NCBI GenBank assembly: GCA_039819065.1
Contig: JBCBSS010000034.1
Span: 1-54,238, forward strand
From: JBCBSS01 sp039819065
GTDB taxonomy: Bacteria; Bacteroidota; Bacteroidia; Cytophagales; Cyclobacteriaceae
DNA: 54,238 bases
Direction: 5' to 3'
The notes below the pieces were generated by a model. It saw nothing but the letters and a program-made list of their open reading frames with translations. It had not been told where the DNA came from and searched no databases. The translations under genes were made by a program, and so were the position numbers. How positions within the stretch are numbered: the first letter of the stretch is position 1; each line of letters opens with the position of its first letter. Of this stretch, positions 33,468-42,335 are shown piece after piece.

Positions 33468-33567
33468 ACGGCGCTTTAGCCCGTGGCTACAATAGGGCAG
33501 GTGATGAGGCTTTAGCCATTAACCAAAAACTGTAGCCCTTGTGTGGGTCGTAGCGTCCGCTACGACC
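33468..33567. repeat. REP doublet, copy 3, plus TAGCG palindrome
   Basis: GCCACGGCGCTTTAGCCCGTGGC is followed by GTGATGAGGCTTTAGCC, in the same orientation as copy 1. At 33546-33567, GGTCGTAGCG-TC-CGCTACGACC is a perfect 10-bp stem of another family. The whole gap 32922-33703 has no gene. Confidence 0.55.
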
Positions 33568-33703
33568 AGGTTAGGGTAAATACCACGATGTCTAAGAGTG
33601 CGCCATCCTCTCCCATAGCTTCGTGAGTCAATAAGTTTCTTTCAGAAGGACAGAAACACAGCCTTCAATGCGTAATTAAGTAATTTCAAGATGACATCAG
33701 GCT

Positions 33704-34456
33704 CTAATTCTTACCAATATTTCTCCTTAGATTATCACAGAATATGGCCGTGGCCATGCCGACATTGAGAGACTCTGCCCCGCCGTAACGAGGAATGCTC
33801 ACCTTATGGGTGACCAAGTGTTCCAAATTGCTGGAAATACCATTTGATTCGCTTCCCATAAGTAGGATTCCCGAGGAATCGAATTTAGTAGAATGGAGGT
33901 TCTCACCTTCCAAATAGGCTCCATAGACCGGAATGGTCAAGCCTTTTAAGTAAGAGGTTAAATCAGAGTAATGAATAGTGACCCTGGTGAAAGATCCTTT
34001 GCTAGCGGCAATCACTTTCGGATTATATATATCTACTGTGCTTTCAGAAGCCACAATCTTATTTATCCCATACCAATCGGCCGTCCTGATGATCGTACCT
34101 AGATTACCAGGGTCATTGACATCATCGAGTGCCAGTAAGTACTCGTTCGACTCCACTGTCAACTCTTGATCGGGCTTGCATGCTACAACAGCCAAAGCGG
34201 CGTTGTTACTTTGGTAGGAACCGACTACGGATAACTCCTTTTCTTTGACCTCTTCTACCGCAACCTGGCGTTGTCGAATTAGCGTATCATTGGCTTCGAG
34301 AAAATGGTCAGTGGCGTATAATTCTAGTACCTCAAAATCCGATGCCAATAATTCCTGCACGCTTTTTGCGCCCTCTACCACAAAACATTGCTCTTCTTTG
34401 CGGTATTTCTTTATTTGCAAAGATTTGATGAATTTCGCCTTAGCTTTGGATATCAT
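33704..34456 (-). CDS. TrmH/SpoU-family RNA 2'-O-methyltransferase
   Basis: The 250-aa protein has an N-terminal RNA-binding substrate domain (1-95, 'KYRKEEQCFVVEGAKSVQELL') and the SpoU knot domain with all three motifs: 'DDVNDPGNLGTIIRTADW', 'LLMGSESNGIS' and 'VSIPRYGGAESLNVGMATAIF'. It methylates ribose 2'-OH in rRNA or tRNA using S-adenosylmethionine; the exact target cannot be read off. Only 13 bp separate its start from the divergent outer-membrane gene. Confidence 0.92.
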   Translation of the reverse strand: MISKAKAKFIKSLQIKKYRKEEQCFVVEGAKSVQELLASDFEVLELYATDHFLEANDTLIRQRQVAVEEVKEKELSVVGSYQSNNAALAVVACKPDQELTVESNEYLLALDDVNDPGNLGTIIRTADWYGINKIVASESTVDIYNPKVIAASKGSFTRVTIHYSDLTSYLKGLTIPVYGAYLEGENLHSTKFDSSGILLMGSESNGISSNLEHLVTHKVSIPRYGGAESLNVGMATAIFCDNLRRNIGKN

Positions 34457-34469
34457 AAAATAGGAAGTT

Positions 34470-36866
34470 TTGGGAGTACGCGGTTTCTGGGCCTTTGTTA
34501 TAGTGTCATTGTGCTTTTACGGATGTTCCAGCACCCGTTATTTGAAAGAAGATCAAACGCTGCTTTTCAAGCAGCAGATCAAAGGTACAAAGCAAATCGA
34601 AAAATTTGAGCTAGAGGCACTTTACCAACAAAAACCCAATCGTCGATTTCCTATACCTTACGTATGGCTCTATCAAGTAGGCCTCAAAAGCTATGACACC
34701 GCAGCTGTCAAGGCTAAACGTGCTCAAATACGAGCGAAATACGACCAAAAAATTGAAGCATACGAGGGCAAGAGAAAAAAGGTAAACCGGCTGAAGCAAA
34801 AGCAGCGTAAGAAGGTTTCAAGGTTTGACAAGGTACTGACCGAAGGCAACCAGTTGATGCAATGGGGAGAGCCACTGGCGATTTATGATTCTAGTCTAAC
34901 CGAAGAGGCAAAAAGGCTATTCAAAGTCTACCTGAATTCTAAAGGGTATTTCCAATCGAAGGTGGGTCATTCACTCACACAAAAAGGAAAACGCACCATT
35001 GTTACTTATGAGATAGATGAAGGTGAGCCCTATATCATCGATACACTATTCTACCGAGGAGACTCTGTCATTCTACAACACGTCAAACGTACTTCCAGGA
35101 AAAGCCCGCTCAAAGTAGGCCGAAATTATGATCAATCGGCTATTTCCAAAGAAAGGACTAGGATCAACGACCTACTCAATGACAAGGGATACTACGGTTT
35201 CAACCCGCTCTTCATCGACTTTGACGTAGATACTGCTTTTGCAGGCAGCAAGAAAGTTGCTATTAGAACCAATATCAAAGAACCCACCAATAAGCAGCAT
35301 AAGGTATATAAAATCGACGAGGTGAATTTCACCACGGATGCCAATGTTACCGGCGTACCCGATACCTTAAGGCAAAGAGAAACATTTAACCGCATCAACT
35401 ACTATTACTTCAAGAATGACTATAGGAAAAAAGTCCTCAATAGAAGGATATTCATCTCGGTGGATAGTTTGTACAGTAAGTCCAATACACTGAACACCCA
35501 GAGACAGCTTGCTAACTTAGATAACTTCAGATTCATCAATGTCAATTATGACACCACTGGTGGTAAATTCGTGGCCAATATCTATACCAGCCCTTTGGAT
35601 CGCTATCAGTGGTCTAATGAGTTGGGAGTGAATGTTACCCAGGGTTTTCCCGGCCCGTTCTACAATACATCCTTCAAGAAGCGGAACGTCTTCGGAGGTC
35701 TTGAGGTCCTTGAGATCAGTGGAAGGTTTGGCATAGAAGGGGTTATATCTCCTACGGACGTTGGTAACTCATTCCGAAGTCTGGAAATCGGGGGTAATAT
35801 CTCGCTTACCTTTCCAGAATTCTTGTTACCATTGAGTGAAGAGGTGAAGATCCGACAAGGTAGAATCAACCCTAAAACCAAACTCACCGGCGGGTTTTCT
35901 TATGTAGATCGCCCTGAGTACGAAAGGACCATTACCAATTTCTCCAATACCTATTCATGGGAGAATAAGCGCAACATACGCTATAGCTTTTCGGTGACCG
36001 ATCTGAGTATCATAGACTCGGATTCTATCTCCATAGCCTTCCAGGATAGATTAGAAGCCCTGGAAAGAGAGGGGAATAATTTAATCCGTGCTTTTGAACC
36101 TTCATTTGTAAGCAGCATGATATTCACGGCAGCCTGGAATTTCAATAGCTACGGGTTTTCGGAGAATAAATCTGCCTATCTGCAGCTATCCGGTGAAAGC
36201 GGTGGAACTTCACTTAACATTGTGCCGCTTGATTCTCTTTTTGATGGATTAGAACACTACCAATTTGTGAAGTTTAGGGCTGACTATCGTAAGAATATTC
36301 CCATATCGGAAAACACTGATTTTGCCTACAGGATCAATGGTGGGTTGGCGGTACCTTACGGTGAGAATGAAATTCTGCCTTATGAAAAGTACTTTTTCGC
36401 AGGCGGTAGCAACGGTATCAGGGCATGGCGGCCACGGCGTCTTGGGCCAGGCTCTTTCACACCGACTGATTCTCTGGGCAATCTTACCTATCAGTTTGAG
36501 CAACAAGGAGAAATCCTATTGGAGGCGAGCTTCGAACTCAGGAAAAACCTTTTTGGCTTCGTCGATTATGCCCTCTTTGCTGATCTGGGCAATGTATGGA
36601 CGATACGAGAGGATGAATCCAGAGAAGGTGCACAATTTGAGGTCAAAGACTTCTTCAAAGAGATAGCAGTAGGTGCCGGTGCCGGTCTGCGCTTTGATTT
36701 CTCTTTCGTGATATTGCGTCTGGATGCTGGGTTTAGAATTTATGACCCTGCCCGTCCGGAAGGAAAACGTTTCATCCTAGATGGGGGATTCCGAGATCCA
36801 CCATTTGATAATAATAACATAGCCGAACCCGTGATCATTAACATCGGGATCGGCTATCCTTTCTAA
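34470..36866 (+). CDS. BamA/TamA-like outer-membrane lipoprotein (Omp85 family)
   Basis: The 798-aa protein has a lipoprotein-type signal (FYGC, Cys near residue 19) and a basic region. At least two POTRA-like domains follow (about 165-400, 'GEPYIIDTLFYRGDS', 'VYKIDEVNFTTDAN'), then an Omp85 barrel with 'KYFFAGGSNGIRAWRPRRLGPGSF' (the xRGxR-type loop motif) and the terminal aromatic 'GIGYPF'. It resembles the second, lipidated Omp85 family of Bacteroidota. The start is TTG 34470, the only one that preserves the signal peptide. It lies 13 bp from a divergent gene, so its promoter must lie inside that gene. Confidence 0.88.
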   Translation: MGVRGFWAFVIVSLCFYGCSSTRYLKEDQTLLFKQQIKGTKQIEKFELEALYQQKPNRRFPIPYVWLYQVGLKSYDTAAVKAKRAQIRAKYDQKIEAYEGKRKKVNRLKQKQRKKVSRFDKVLTEGNQLMQWGEPLAIYDSSLTEEAKRLFKVYLNSKGYFQSKVGHSLTQKGKRTIVTYEIDEGEPYIIDTLFYRGDSVILQHVKRTSRKSPLKVGRNYDQSAISKERTRINDLLNDKGYYGFNPLFIDFDVDTAFAGSKKVAIRTNIKEPTNKQHKVYKIDEVNFTTDANVTGVPDTLRQRETFNRINYYYFKNDYRKKVLNRRIFISVDSLYSKSNTLNTQRQLANLDNFRFINVNYDTTGGKFVANIYTSPLDRYQWSNELGVNVTQGFPGPFYNTSFKKRNVFGGLEVLEISGRFGIEGVISPTDVGNSFRSLEIGGNISLTFPEFLLPLSEEVKIRQGRINPKTKLTGGFSYVDRPEYERTITNFSNTYSWENKRNIRYSFSVTDLSIIDSDSISIAFQDRLEALEREGNNLIRAFEPSFVSSMIFTAAWNFNSYGFSENKSAYLQLSGESGGTSLNIVPLDSLFDGLEHYQFVKFRADYRKNIPISENTDFAYRINGGLAVPYGENEILPYEKYFFAGGSNGIRAWRPRRLGPGSFTPTDSLGNLTYQFEQQGEILLEASFELRKNLFGFVDYALFADLGNVWTIREDESREGAQFEVKDFFKEIAVGAGAGLRFDFSFVILRLDAGFRIYDPARPEGKRFILDGGFRDPPFDNNNIAEPVIINIGIGYPF

Positions 36867-36899
36867 CAGATCAAAACTGGTCTGATTACCTTCATGCTA

Positions 36900-37679
36900 T
36901 TATCGAGAAGAAAGAAAATATAGGTCGGGGTATGTTTTCACCTCAAGGCTATTGACTAAGCTGAACAGGATATTGGTCACCAAACCTGCTGTGATAAATG
37001 AGCCTACCGACAATTGCGGTGGTGATATCTTTTCCGAGTGTTTCTTATAGTTCTCGTAAAATTCATAAAACCACTTGAGGTCTAAATCATTCCTGTTTTC
37101 CAGGTAATTGAGAATACTTTCAATCAGTGATAATTCGAACCTTCCTTCATTCCTGCTAATATCAAAAACCTGTTCACTCTCAGGCGTAACCACAAAAGCA
37201 GCACCTGCCCAACCCAGATTCAAAGGGTGGATGATCGGTATGCCTTTCTTTCGACATACTTGATCAAAAGCGAATGGGGTATCTTCTACATCGAAATCAA
37301 TGGCATTAACAGCTATATCACAACCGTCTACATAACCTTCAATGTTGTCAGGGTTGAGAAATAAATTATGTGCAGTTACCTCTACATTGGGATTAATCGC
37401 TTCCAACCTCCGAACGAGTGAAGTAACTTTAGGATTACCTATATCGGCCTGCTCATAATTCTGGCGATTGAGGTTGGACATTTCAACATCATCACCGTCA
37501 ATAAAAACAAACCGTTCAAATCCCATTCTCATTGCAGACTCGGCCAATACACTGGCCAAACCAACACCGCCAAATACTATTCTGGTTTGTTTTATGCGGT
37601 CCTGTTGTTCTGGGGTGATATAGAGTACGTTTTTATGATAACGCTCATCCGTACTCATTCCTTCAATCAAATTATTCAT
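36900..37679 (-). CDS. E1-like ThiF-family adenylyltransferase
   Basis: The 259-aa protein is a minimal E1/MoeB/ThiF fold: Gly-rich FGGVGLAS (36-43), the ATP-binding D61 in 'DGDDVEMSNLNRQ' with Asn71-Arg72, Lys84 in NPKV and Asp128 in NAIDFD. These are the residues that activate a C-terminal carboxylate as an acyl-adenylate. There is no zinc-binding CxxC pair and no rhodanese domain. It follows an acyltransferase gene by 59 bp on the same strand, so the two probably act in one pathway. The partner (a carrier protein, peptide or small acid) is not encoded nearby. Confidence 0.88.
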   Translation of the reverse strand: MNNLIEGMSTDERYHKNVLYITPEQQDRIKQTRIVFGGVGLASVLAESAMRMGFERFVFIDGDDVEMSNLNRQNYEQADIGNPKVTSLVRRLEAINPNVEVTAHNLFLNPDNIEGYVDGCDIAVNAIDFDVEDTPFAFDQVCRKKGIPIIHPLNLGWAGAAFVVTPESEQVFDISRNEGRFELSLIESILNYLENRNDLDLKWFYEFYENYKKHSEKISPPQLSVGSFITAGLVTNILFSLVNSLEVKTYPDLYFLSSR

Positions 37680-37738
37680 CTGTTCAATACTTATTGCTTT
37701 TACTTGGAAAGACCTTGCGTGGGCTTAGATATCAGTTA

Positions 37739-38443
37739 TTAAGCTGGTTGCAGTATGCTGCTTTGGTGCTCATTTTGTGTCAACCAGGATTCTAAATCCT
37801 CACTGGTAACTACTACCGGATAAGTTGGGCTACCCATATAATCCTTCACATCCCCTATTATCTGCATATTGACACCTAGTTCATGGAAAAGTCGATAGAT
37901 TAGGACATCCGACTCTGCTATCATGAGATTACCGGGCTGGTGGTTTATGACACTCAACGAGTGTATTAGTAGTTGTCTAAACATCTCTTTAGAAGTCATG
38001 GAAAGCTGCATGCCTCTTAATGTGTAAGAATCTATCGCCAGCCTTCCCAAGTGCCAGACTTGGTCGACTTGCCAGTTTGAACGATTGACAAAGTCTTCGA
38101 TATTGATGTTAAAATCCTTTTCTATGGGAAAAGTCAAATCGTTCTGTCTCAAAGTCGTTTTGATAGTTCCTAGTATTTTGCCATCCATGTCTTTAAAAGC
38201 AAAGTATACCGAATCATCAAATTGAGAAATGTCCTCGTGATAGGCTTCTTCAAAGTCTTCCTGTAGTGGCTGCCATTCATACTTTTTTTGGTAATGATAG
38301 CTATACATATCAAATACAAACCTTGAAAAATCATGAAGACTATTTTTCCCTATTCTGTGGAGGGAAATGAGTTCTTGTGAATGAATTAATTGATCTTCGC
38401 GCGTTGGACGCAGAAAATCTTCTGGCAATTTATTATAACGCAT
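37739..38443 (-). CDS. LuxI/FeeM-like GNAT acyltransferase
   Basis: The 234-aa protein has the layout of autoinducer and N-acyl amino acid synthases: an N-terminal helix with aromatic residues (FVFDMYSYHYQKKYEW), 'QFDDSVYFAFKDMDGKILGTIK' (74-95), 'FPIEKDF' and 'VWHLGRLAID' (129-138). These correspond to the D-D-x-x...GxxR...FxxE..RfaI positions of LuxI and FeeM. The key Arg of LuxI strand 4 is replaced by Lys95 (GTIKTTLR), and Arg134 follows His-Leu-Gly. An acyl donor and amine acceptor are inferred, not shown. It is the first gene of a pair with the ThiF-like enzyme. Confidence 0.7.
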   Translation of the reverse strand: MRYNKLPEDFLRPTREDQLIHSQELISLHRIGKNSLHDFSRFVFDMYSYHYQKKYEWQPLQEDFEEAYHEDISQFDDSVYFAFKDMDGKILGTIKTTLRQNDLTFPIEKDFNINIEDFVNRSNWQVDQVWHLGRLAIDSYTLRGMQLSMTSKEMFRQLLIHSLSVINHQPGNLMIAESDVLIYRLFHELGVNMQIIGDVKDYMGSPTYPVVVTSEDLESWLTQNEHQSSILQPA

Positions 38444-38446
38444 TAT

Positions 38447-38490
38447 TGTACTAAATAAATTTTAAGTTGTTTCTAATATTATTTAGCACA
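38447..38490. promoter_or_regulatory. Inverted repeat upstream of the acyltransferase gene
   Basis: TGTACTAAATAA (38447-38458) and TTATTTAGCACA (38479-38490) form a 12-bp inverted repeat with one mismatch and a 20-base spacer, starting 4 bp before the ATG (38443). It could be an operator or a leader hairpin that covers the start codon. Confidence 0.45.
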
Positions 38491-38779
38491 AAAGTATTCA
38501 CTACAAAGTATAATTATTTGGGTAGTGTAAGGTCTATAATCAACTTAAGCGCTTCCTAATTTGCTACCATTGAAAGCAGCCCATTAATCGATGTTTTAAC
38601 ATCGATTTAACATTAGGCACATGTTGGTTTTAGGTAAAGATTCACCTTTGAAAATTGAGCTGGATTGAATAAGACTCAGGCCGATGCTTAAAGGGTGAGT
38701 CTTGATACCCGACTGATCCATTAGTGGACGGACAAAGTCTGACAGAGAAAAAAGAATCAATATCGGTAGTACGCTGTGG

Positions 38780-38812
38780 CTGCGAAATCGTCACGCTCAT
38801 TCTTCGCTCGCG
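38780..38812. repeat. Intergenic repeat related to GTCATTGCGAG elements
   Basis: Read on the minus strand it contains GTCATCGCGAGCGAAGAATG followed by a CGTGACGATTTCGC tail, similar to the GTCATTGCGAGGAGG repeat at 46793-46823. It lies in the gene-free stretch 38491-39171. Confidence 0.45.
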
Positions 38813-38955
38813 ATGACAGTGCTAAACACTGATCTACCCTGGCGCGAAAGTTACTTTCGTGCCTTTATCATATGGTTTAAGCGATTAAGGATCGATAGTT
38901 AGACCGCCAACTTGGCTGCATTGTATTTTAGCGCTTCAGGGTTGATTGTCAGACA

Positions 38956-39088
38956 GGAGCTGTTTCAAAAGCTGTTCTGAACGGTCATCCGCCAAGTCGG
39001 GGCGATAAATCTACCTCTGTAATAATCAACACTTCAAGTCGAGATAGATTTCTCCTAACGTCGAAATGACTGGCTTTTGAGACTGGCC
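38956..39088. repeat. MITE-like element, second copy
   Basis: Imperfect terminal repeats GGAGCTGTTTCAAAAGC and GGCTTTTGAGACTGGCC enclose arms GATAAATCTACCTC and AGATAGATTTCTCC and the tail TAACGTCGAAATGAC. The order matches the element at 28784-28926, but its CCCGA palindromes are partly lost. Confidence 0.55.
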
Positions 39089-39171
39089 CTACCCTGTCAT
39101 ACAGGTAAAAAAATGTCGAACGCATTCACTATACGTTCGACATCTATAGCCGAAAATATTATGTGGCAAAC

Positions 39172-41256
39172 TTAGTAAGCCAATAAGGCTTTCAATACTG
39201 CCTCTACTTTCTCAGCATTGGGCAACATTTCCTTTTCTAGGTCTACATTGAGTGGTATAGCTGGCAAGTTGGCTGCACCAAGTGTTTGTATGGGCGCATC
39301 CAAGTACTCGAAGCATTCTTTGGCCATTCTACCCGCTAGTGACTCGGCAAAAGAGTTCATCAGTGGCTCTTCTGTCAGCACCATCACTTTACCATGCCTT
39401 TCGACTGATGAGGCAACAGCTTCCCAATCAAGCGGGTTCAACGTGCGTAGATCCAGAATCTCAATAGCTCCTGCAAACTGCTTACTAGCAGCCTTGGCCC
39501 AGTACACGCCCATGCCATAGGTGATGACCACAGCAGATTGACCACTTTCCACCTTTTCATCATCGGCTTCTTGGACAATATTGGCCTTACCCAGTGGAAT
39601 GATATATTCCTCATCTGGCTCAAAAGTCTTAGCATCAGTCGTACCAGGCACCTTTGACCAGTAAAGTCCTTTGTGCTCAAGCATGACCACAGGATTAGGA
39701 TCATAGAAGGCGGCTTTGAACAACCCTTTCATATCAGCCGCATTCGATGGATAAACCACCTTGATACCTCTTATATTCAGTAGTGTCGACTCTATACTTC
39801 CAGAATGGTAAGGGCCTCCACCGCCGTAAGCTCCAATAGGCACACGGATCAGTGATTGAATGGGGAACTTACCTTTAGACAAATAGCAACTCTTAGAAAG
39901 CTCTTCTACCAATTGGTTGATACCCGGCCAGATGTAGTCAGCAAATTGTACTTCAACGATAGGCTTAGCCCCTACTGCCGACATCCCTGCTGTAGAGCCA
40001 ATGATATAGGCTTCCTGTATTGGTGTGTTGAATACACGTTCCTCGCCATATTTCTGCGCTAGTGTAGCTGCTTCTCTAAATACACCACCCAGCGTACCTC
40101 CTACATCTTGCCCGTAGAATAATACTTCAGGGTGCTTTCTCATCAACTCATCAGCTGCGTGAAGGGCTGCGTCAACCATCACTACTTTCTCTGATCCTTT
40201 CGGCTTTCTCTGTCCTTTTTCTTCTGTGATGGGCGTAGGCGCAAATTCGTGTGAATCGAAATCATCCACATCCGGATCGGCAGCACTCAAGGCTTTTTCA
40301 TAATCTTCCGCTACTGCAGAAGCAACTTCTTCTCTAATCACTTTTAAAGATGACTTAGTCTCACCCAACTCCATGAGCTGCTTTTCTATCACCGGAATAG
40401 GGTCATCTTTTGCGTGTGACTTCAGGTCTTTCTCACCGCGATACCATTCTTTTCTAACCCCCGAAGTATGGTGCCCAAGCAACGGGCATTTGGCATGCAC
40501 CAATATCGGTGCACGTTTGTCTCTCACGTATTTTATAGCCTTCTCTAGTCCTTTGTAAGAATCAGCGAAGTCGGAGCCATCCACACGCATACGCTGCATC
40601 CCTTTAAACCCAGAAGCGAACTCATAGGCATCCATGGCGCGCATTTCGCCACCTGTAGCAGAAATACCCCAGTCGTTATCTTGTATCAAGTATAGTATGG
40701 GTAATTGCTTCAGTACGGCCATTTGGAAGGCTTCAGAAACCTCTCCTTCTGTCACGGAACCATCGCCCAATGAGCAAATAACTACAGGACTCTCGTCTTC
40801 ATTATGCAAGCCCTGGCTTTCAAAATAGGCAATAGCATGGGCTAATCCGGTAGCAGGTATGGCTTGCATACCTGTAGCAGAGCTTTGGTGTGGAATAACC
40901 GGAAAGCCTTCCCTTTTTAATGAAGGGTGGCCATAATAAGTTCTACCTCCTGAAAATGGGTCGTCGGCTTTGGCCATCAGTTGTAGCATGAGCTCATACG
41001 GCTCCATACCTATACCCAATAGAATAGATTCGTCTCTATAGTAGGGAGCGACATAATCATAGGACTTCAATTGCAATCCGGCAGCCAACTGAATGGCTTC
41101 GTGCCCCCTTGAAGTACTGTGTACGTATTTACTGCAAATCTCTCGGTTCTCGTCATACGTCTCCGCCATCCTCCTGGCTGTACACATGAGGCGGTAAGCC
41201 TCCATTAAGATGTCTTTTTTGATATTGATTTTAGGCGCTGCTTTAGTTGTAGGCAT
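39172..41256 (-). CDS. Fused alpha/beta 2-oxoacid dehydrogenase E1
   Basis: One 694-aa chain carries both halves of E1. The alpha half (about 1-320) has the TPP motif 'GDGSVTEGEVSEAFQ...QDNDWGIS'. The beta half (about 360-694) has 'VLFYGQDVGGTLGGVF', the catalytic Glu in NTPIQEAYIIG and the transketolase C-domain 'VMVLTEEPLMNSFAE'. It decarboxylates a 2-oxoacid (branched-chain or pyruvate) and passes the acyl group to a lipoyl E2 that is not encoded here. The frame extends to a TTG at 41265; ATG 41256 (MPTTKAAPK) is preferred. It is divergent from hemF. Confidence 0.92.
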   Translation of the reverse strand: MPTTKAAPKINIKKDILMEAYRLMCTARRMAETYDENREICSKYVHSTSRGHEAIQLAAGLQLKSYDYVAPYYRDESILLGIGMEPYELMLQLMAKADDPFSGGRTYYGHPSLKREGFPVIPHQSSATGMQAIPATGLAHAIAYFESQGLHNEDESPVVICSLGDGSVTEGEVSEAFQMAVLKQLPILYLIQDNDWGISATGGEMRAMDAYEFASGFKGMQRMRVDGSDFADSYKGLEKAIKYVRDKRAPILVHAKCPLLGHHTSGVRKEWYRGEKDLKSHAKDDPIPVIEKQLMELGETKSSLKVIREEVASAVAEDYEKALSAADPDVDDFDSHEFAPTPITEEKGQRKPKGSEKVVMVDAALHAADELMRKHPEVLFYGQDVGGTLGGVFREAATLAQKYGEERVFNTPIQEAYIIGSTAGMSAVGAKPIVEVQFADYIWPGINQLVEELSKSCYLSKGKFPIQSLIRVPIGAYGGGGPYHSGSIESTLLNIRGIKVVYPSNAADMKGLFKAAFYDPNPVVMLEHKGLYWSKVPGTTDAKTFEPDEEYIIPLGKANIVQEADDEKVESGQSAVVITYGMGVYWAKAASKQFAGAIEILDLRTLNPLDWEAVASSVERHGKVMVLTEEPLMNSFAESLAGRMAKECFEYLDAPIQTLGAANLPAIPLNVDLEKEMLPNAEKVEAVLKALLAY

Positions 41257-41432
41257 ATAGATCAATTATTGTTCTGTAATCGTTTGCGAAGATATAATAA
41301 AATAGAAAATCCAAGGCACTAAAGCAATTCAGAAGTGCCTTTCGCACTGTGCATAATCACATCGTCTTACCCCCTATTATTAACTGATCTTAACTTACCT
41401 TTGTTACCGTTCTACCGATAGAAAACAAAGAA

Positions 41433-42332
41433 ATGCCAGATAAAAATGACATTACAGCGTGGTTCAGGTCACTGCAACAAAATATATGTAAAGCACTAGA
41501 AGAAACAGATGGGTCAGGGCAGTTCCTTGAAGATAATTGGGAACGTCCTGGAGGAGGAGGCGGTGCCTCGCGGGTGATGAACGACGGTCGCATTATTGAG
41601 AAAGGTGGTGTGAATTTTTCGGCTGTATACGGTCAAACCCCTCCGAAAATATTAGAAGCCTTAAAGCTGGAGCAAGCTGATTTCTATGCCACCGGTGTTT
41701 CGATTGTTTTGCACCCACATAACCCCATGGTACCGATCATACATATGAATGTGCGCTATTTTGAAATGAGCAACGGTACGTTCTGGTTTGGTGGTGGTAT
41801 AGACCTCACACCGCATTATGTCGACCCGGAAGACGCCAAACACTTTCACCAGCATTTGAAAACCGTATGTGACAAGCACGATCCCTCCTACTACCCAGAA
41901 TTTAAGCGCTGGGCCGATGATTATTTCTACATCAAACACCGAAAAGAAACCAGGGGTATCGGCGGCATTTTCTTTGACCGATTGAGTGAAAAAGACGGCT
42001 TTAGCAAAAGTGACCGTTTTGAATTCGTTCGTTCCGTGGGCAATGTATTTGCACCCATATACACATACTTTATGAGGCAAAATTTTGAAAAGCCCTTTGG
42101 TGAGCAAGAAAAGCAATGGCAGCTGTTACGCAGGGGGCGATATGTAGAATTCAACCTTGTATATGACAAAGGCACCAAGTTTGGACTTGATACTGATGGT
42201 AGAATAGAATCTATCTTGATGAGCCTGCCTAAACAAGCCGGATGGGAGTATAATTTTATACCTGAGCCTGAATCAAAAGAGCAGGCGACCCTCGACCTGC
42301 TGAAGAAGGACATCAACTGGATCAATCAATAG
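41433..42332 (+). CDS. hemF: Oxygen-dependent coproporphyrinogen III oxidase
   Basis: The 299-aa enzyme decarboxylates coproporphyrinogen III to protoporphyrinogen IX in haem synthesis, using O2. Family blocks are intact: 'ERPGGGGGASRVM', 'GVSIVLHPHNPMVP' with conserved His94/His96, 'HMNVRYFE', 'FWFGGGIDLTPHYV', 'FKRWADDYFYIKHRKE' and 'RGRYVEFNLVYDKGTKFGL'. It implies aerobic haem synthesis. The PAP2 gene follows by 3 bp in the same direction. Confidence 0.96.
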   Translation: MPDKNDITAWFRSLQQNICKALEETDGSGQFLEDNWERPGGGGGASRVMNDGRIIEKGGVNFSAVYGQTPPKILEALKLEQADFYATGVSIVLHPHNPMVPIIHMNVRYFEMSNGTFWFGGGIDLTPHYVDPEDAKHFHQHLKTVCDKHDPSYYPEFKRWADDYFYIKHRKETRGIGGIFFDRLSEKDGFSKSDRFEFVRSVGNVFAPIYTYFMRQNFEKPFGEQEKQWQLLRRGRYVEFNLVYDKGTKFGLDTDGRIESILMSLPKQAGWEYNFIPEPESKEQATLDLLKKDINWINQ

Positions 42333-42335
42333 GCC

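Noticed and set aside
33144..33567. A small CRISPR array
   Set aside because: The repeats are palindromic doublets in alternating orientation with unequal spacing, not direct repeats with uniform spacers; no cas genes are present.
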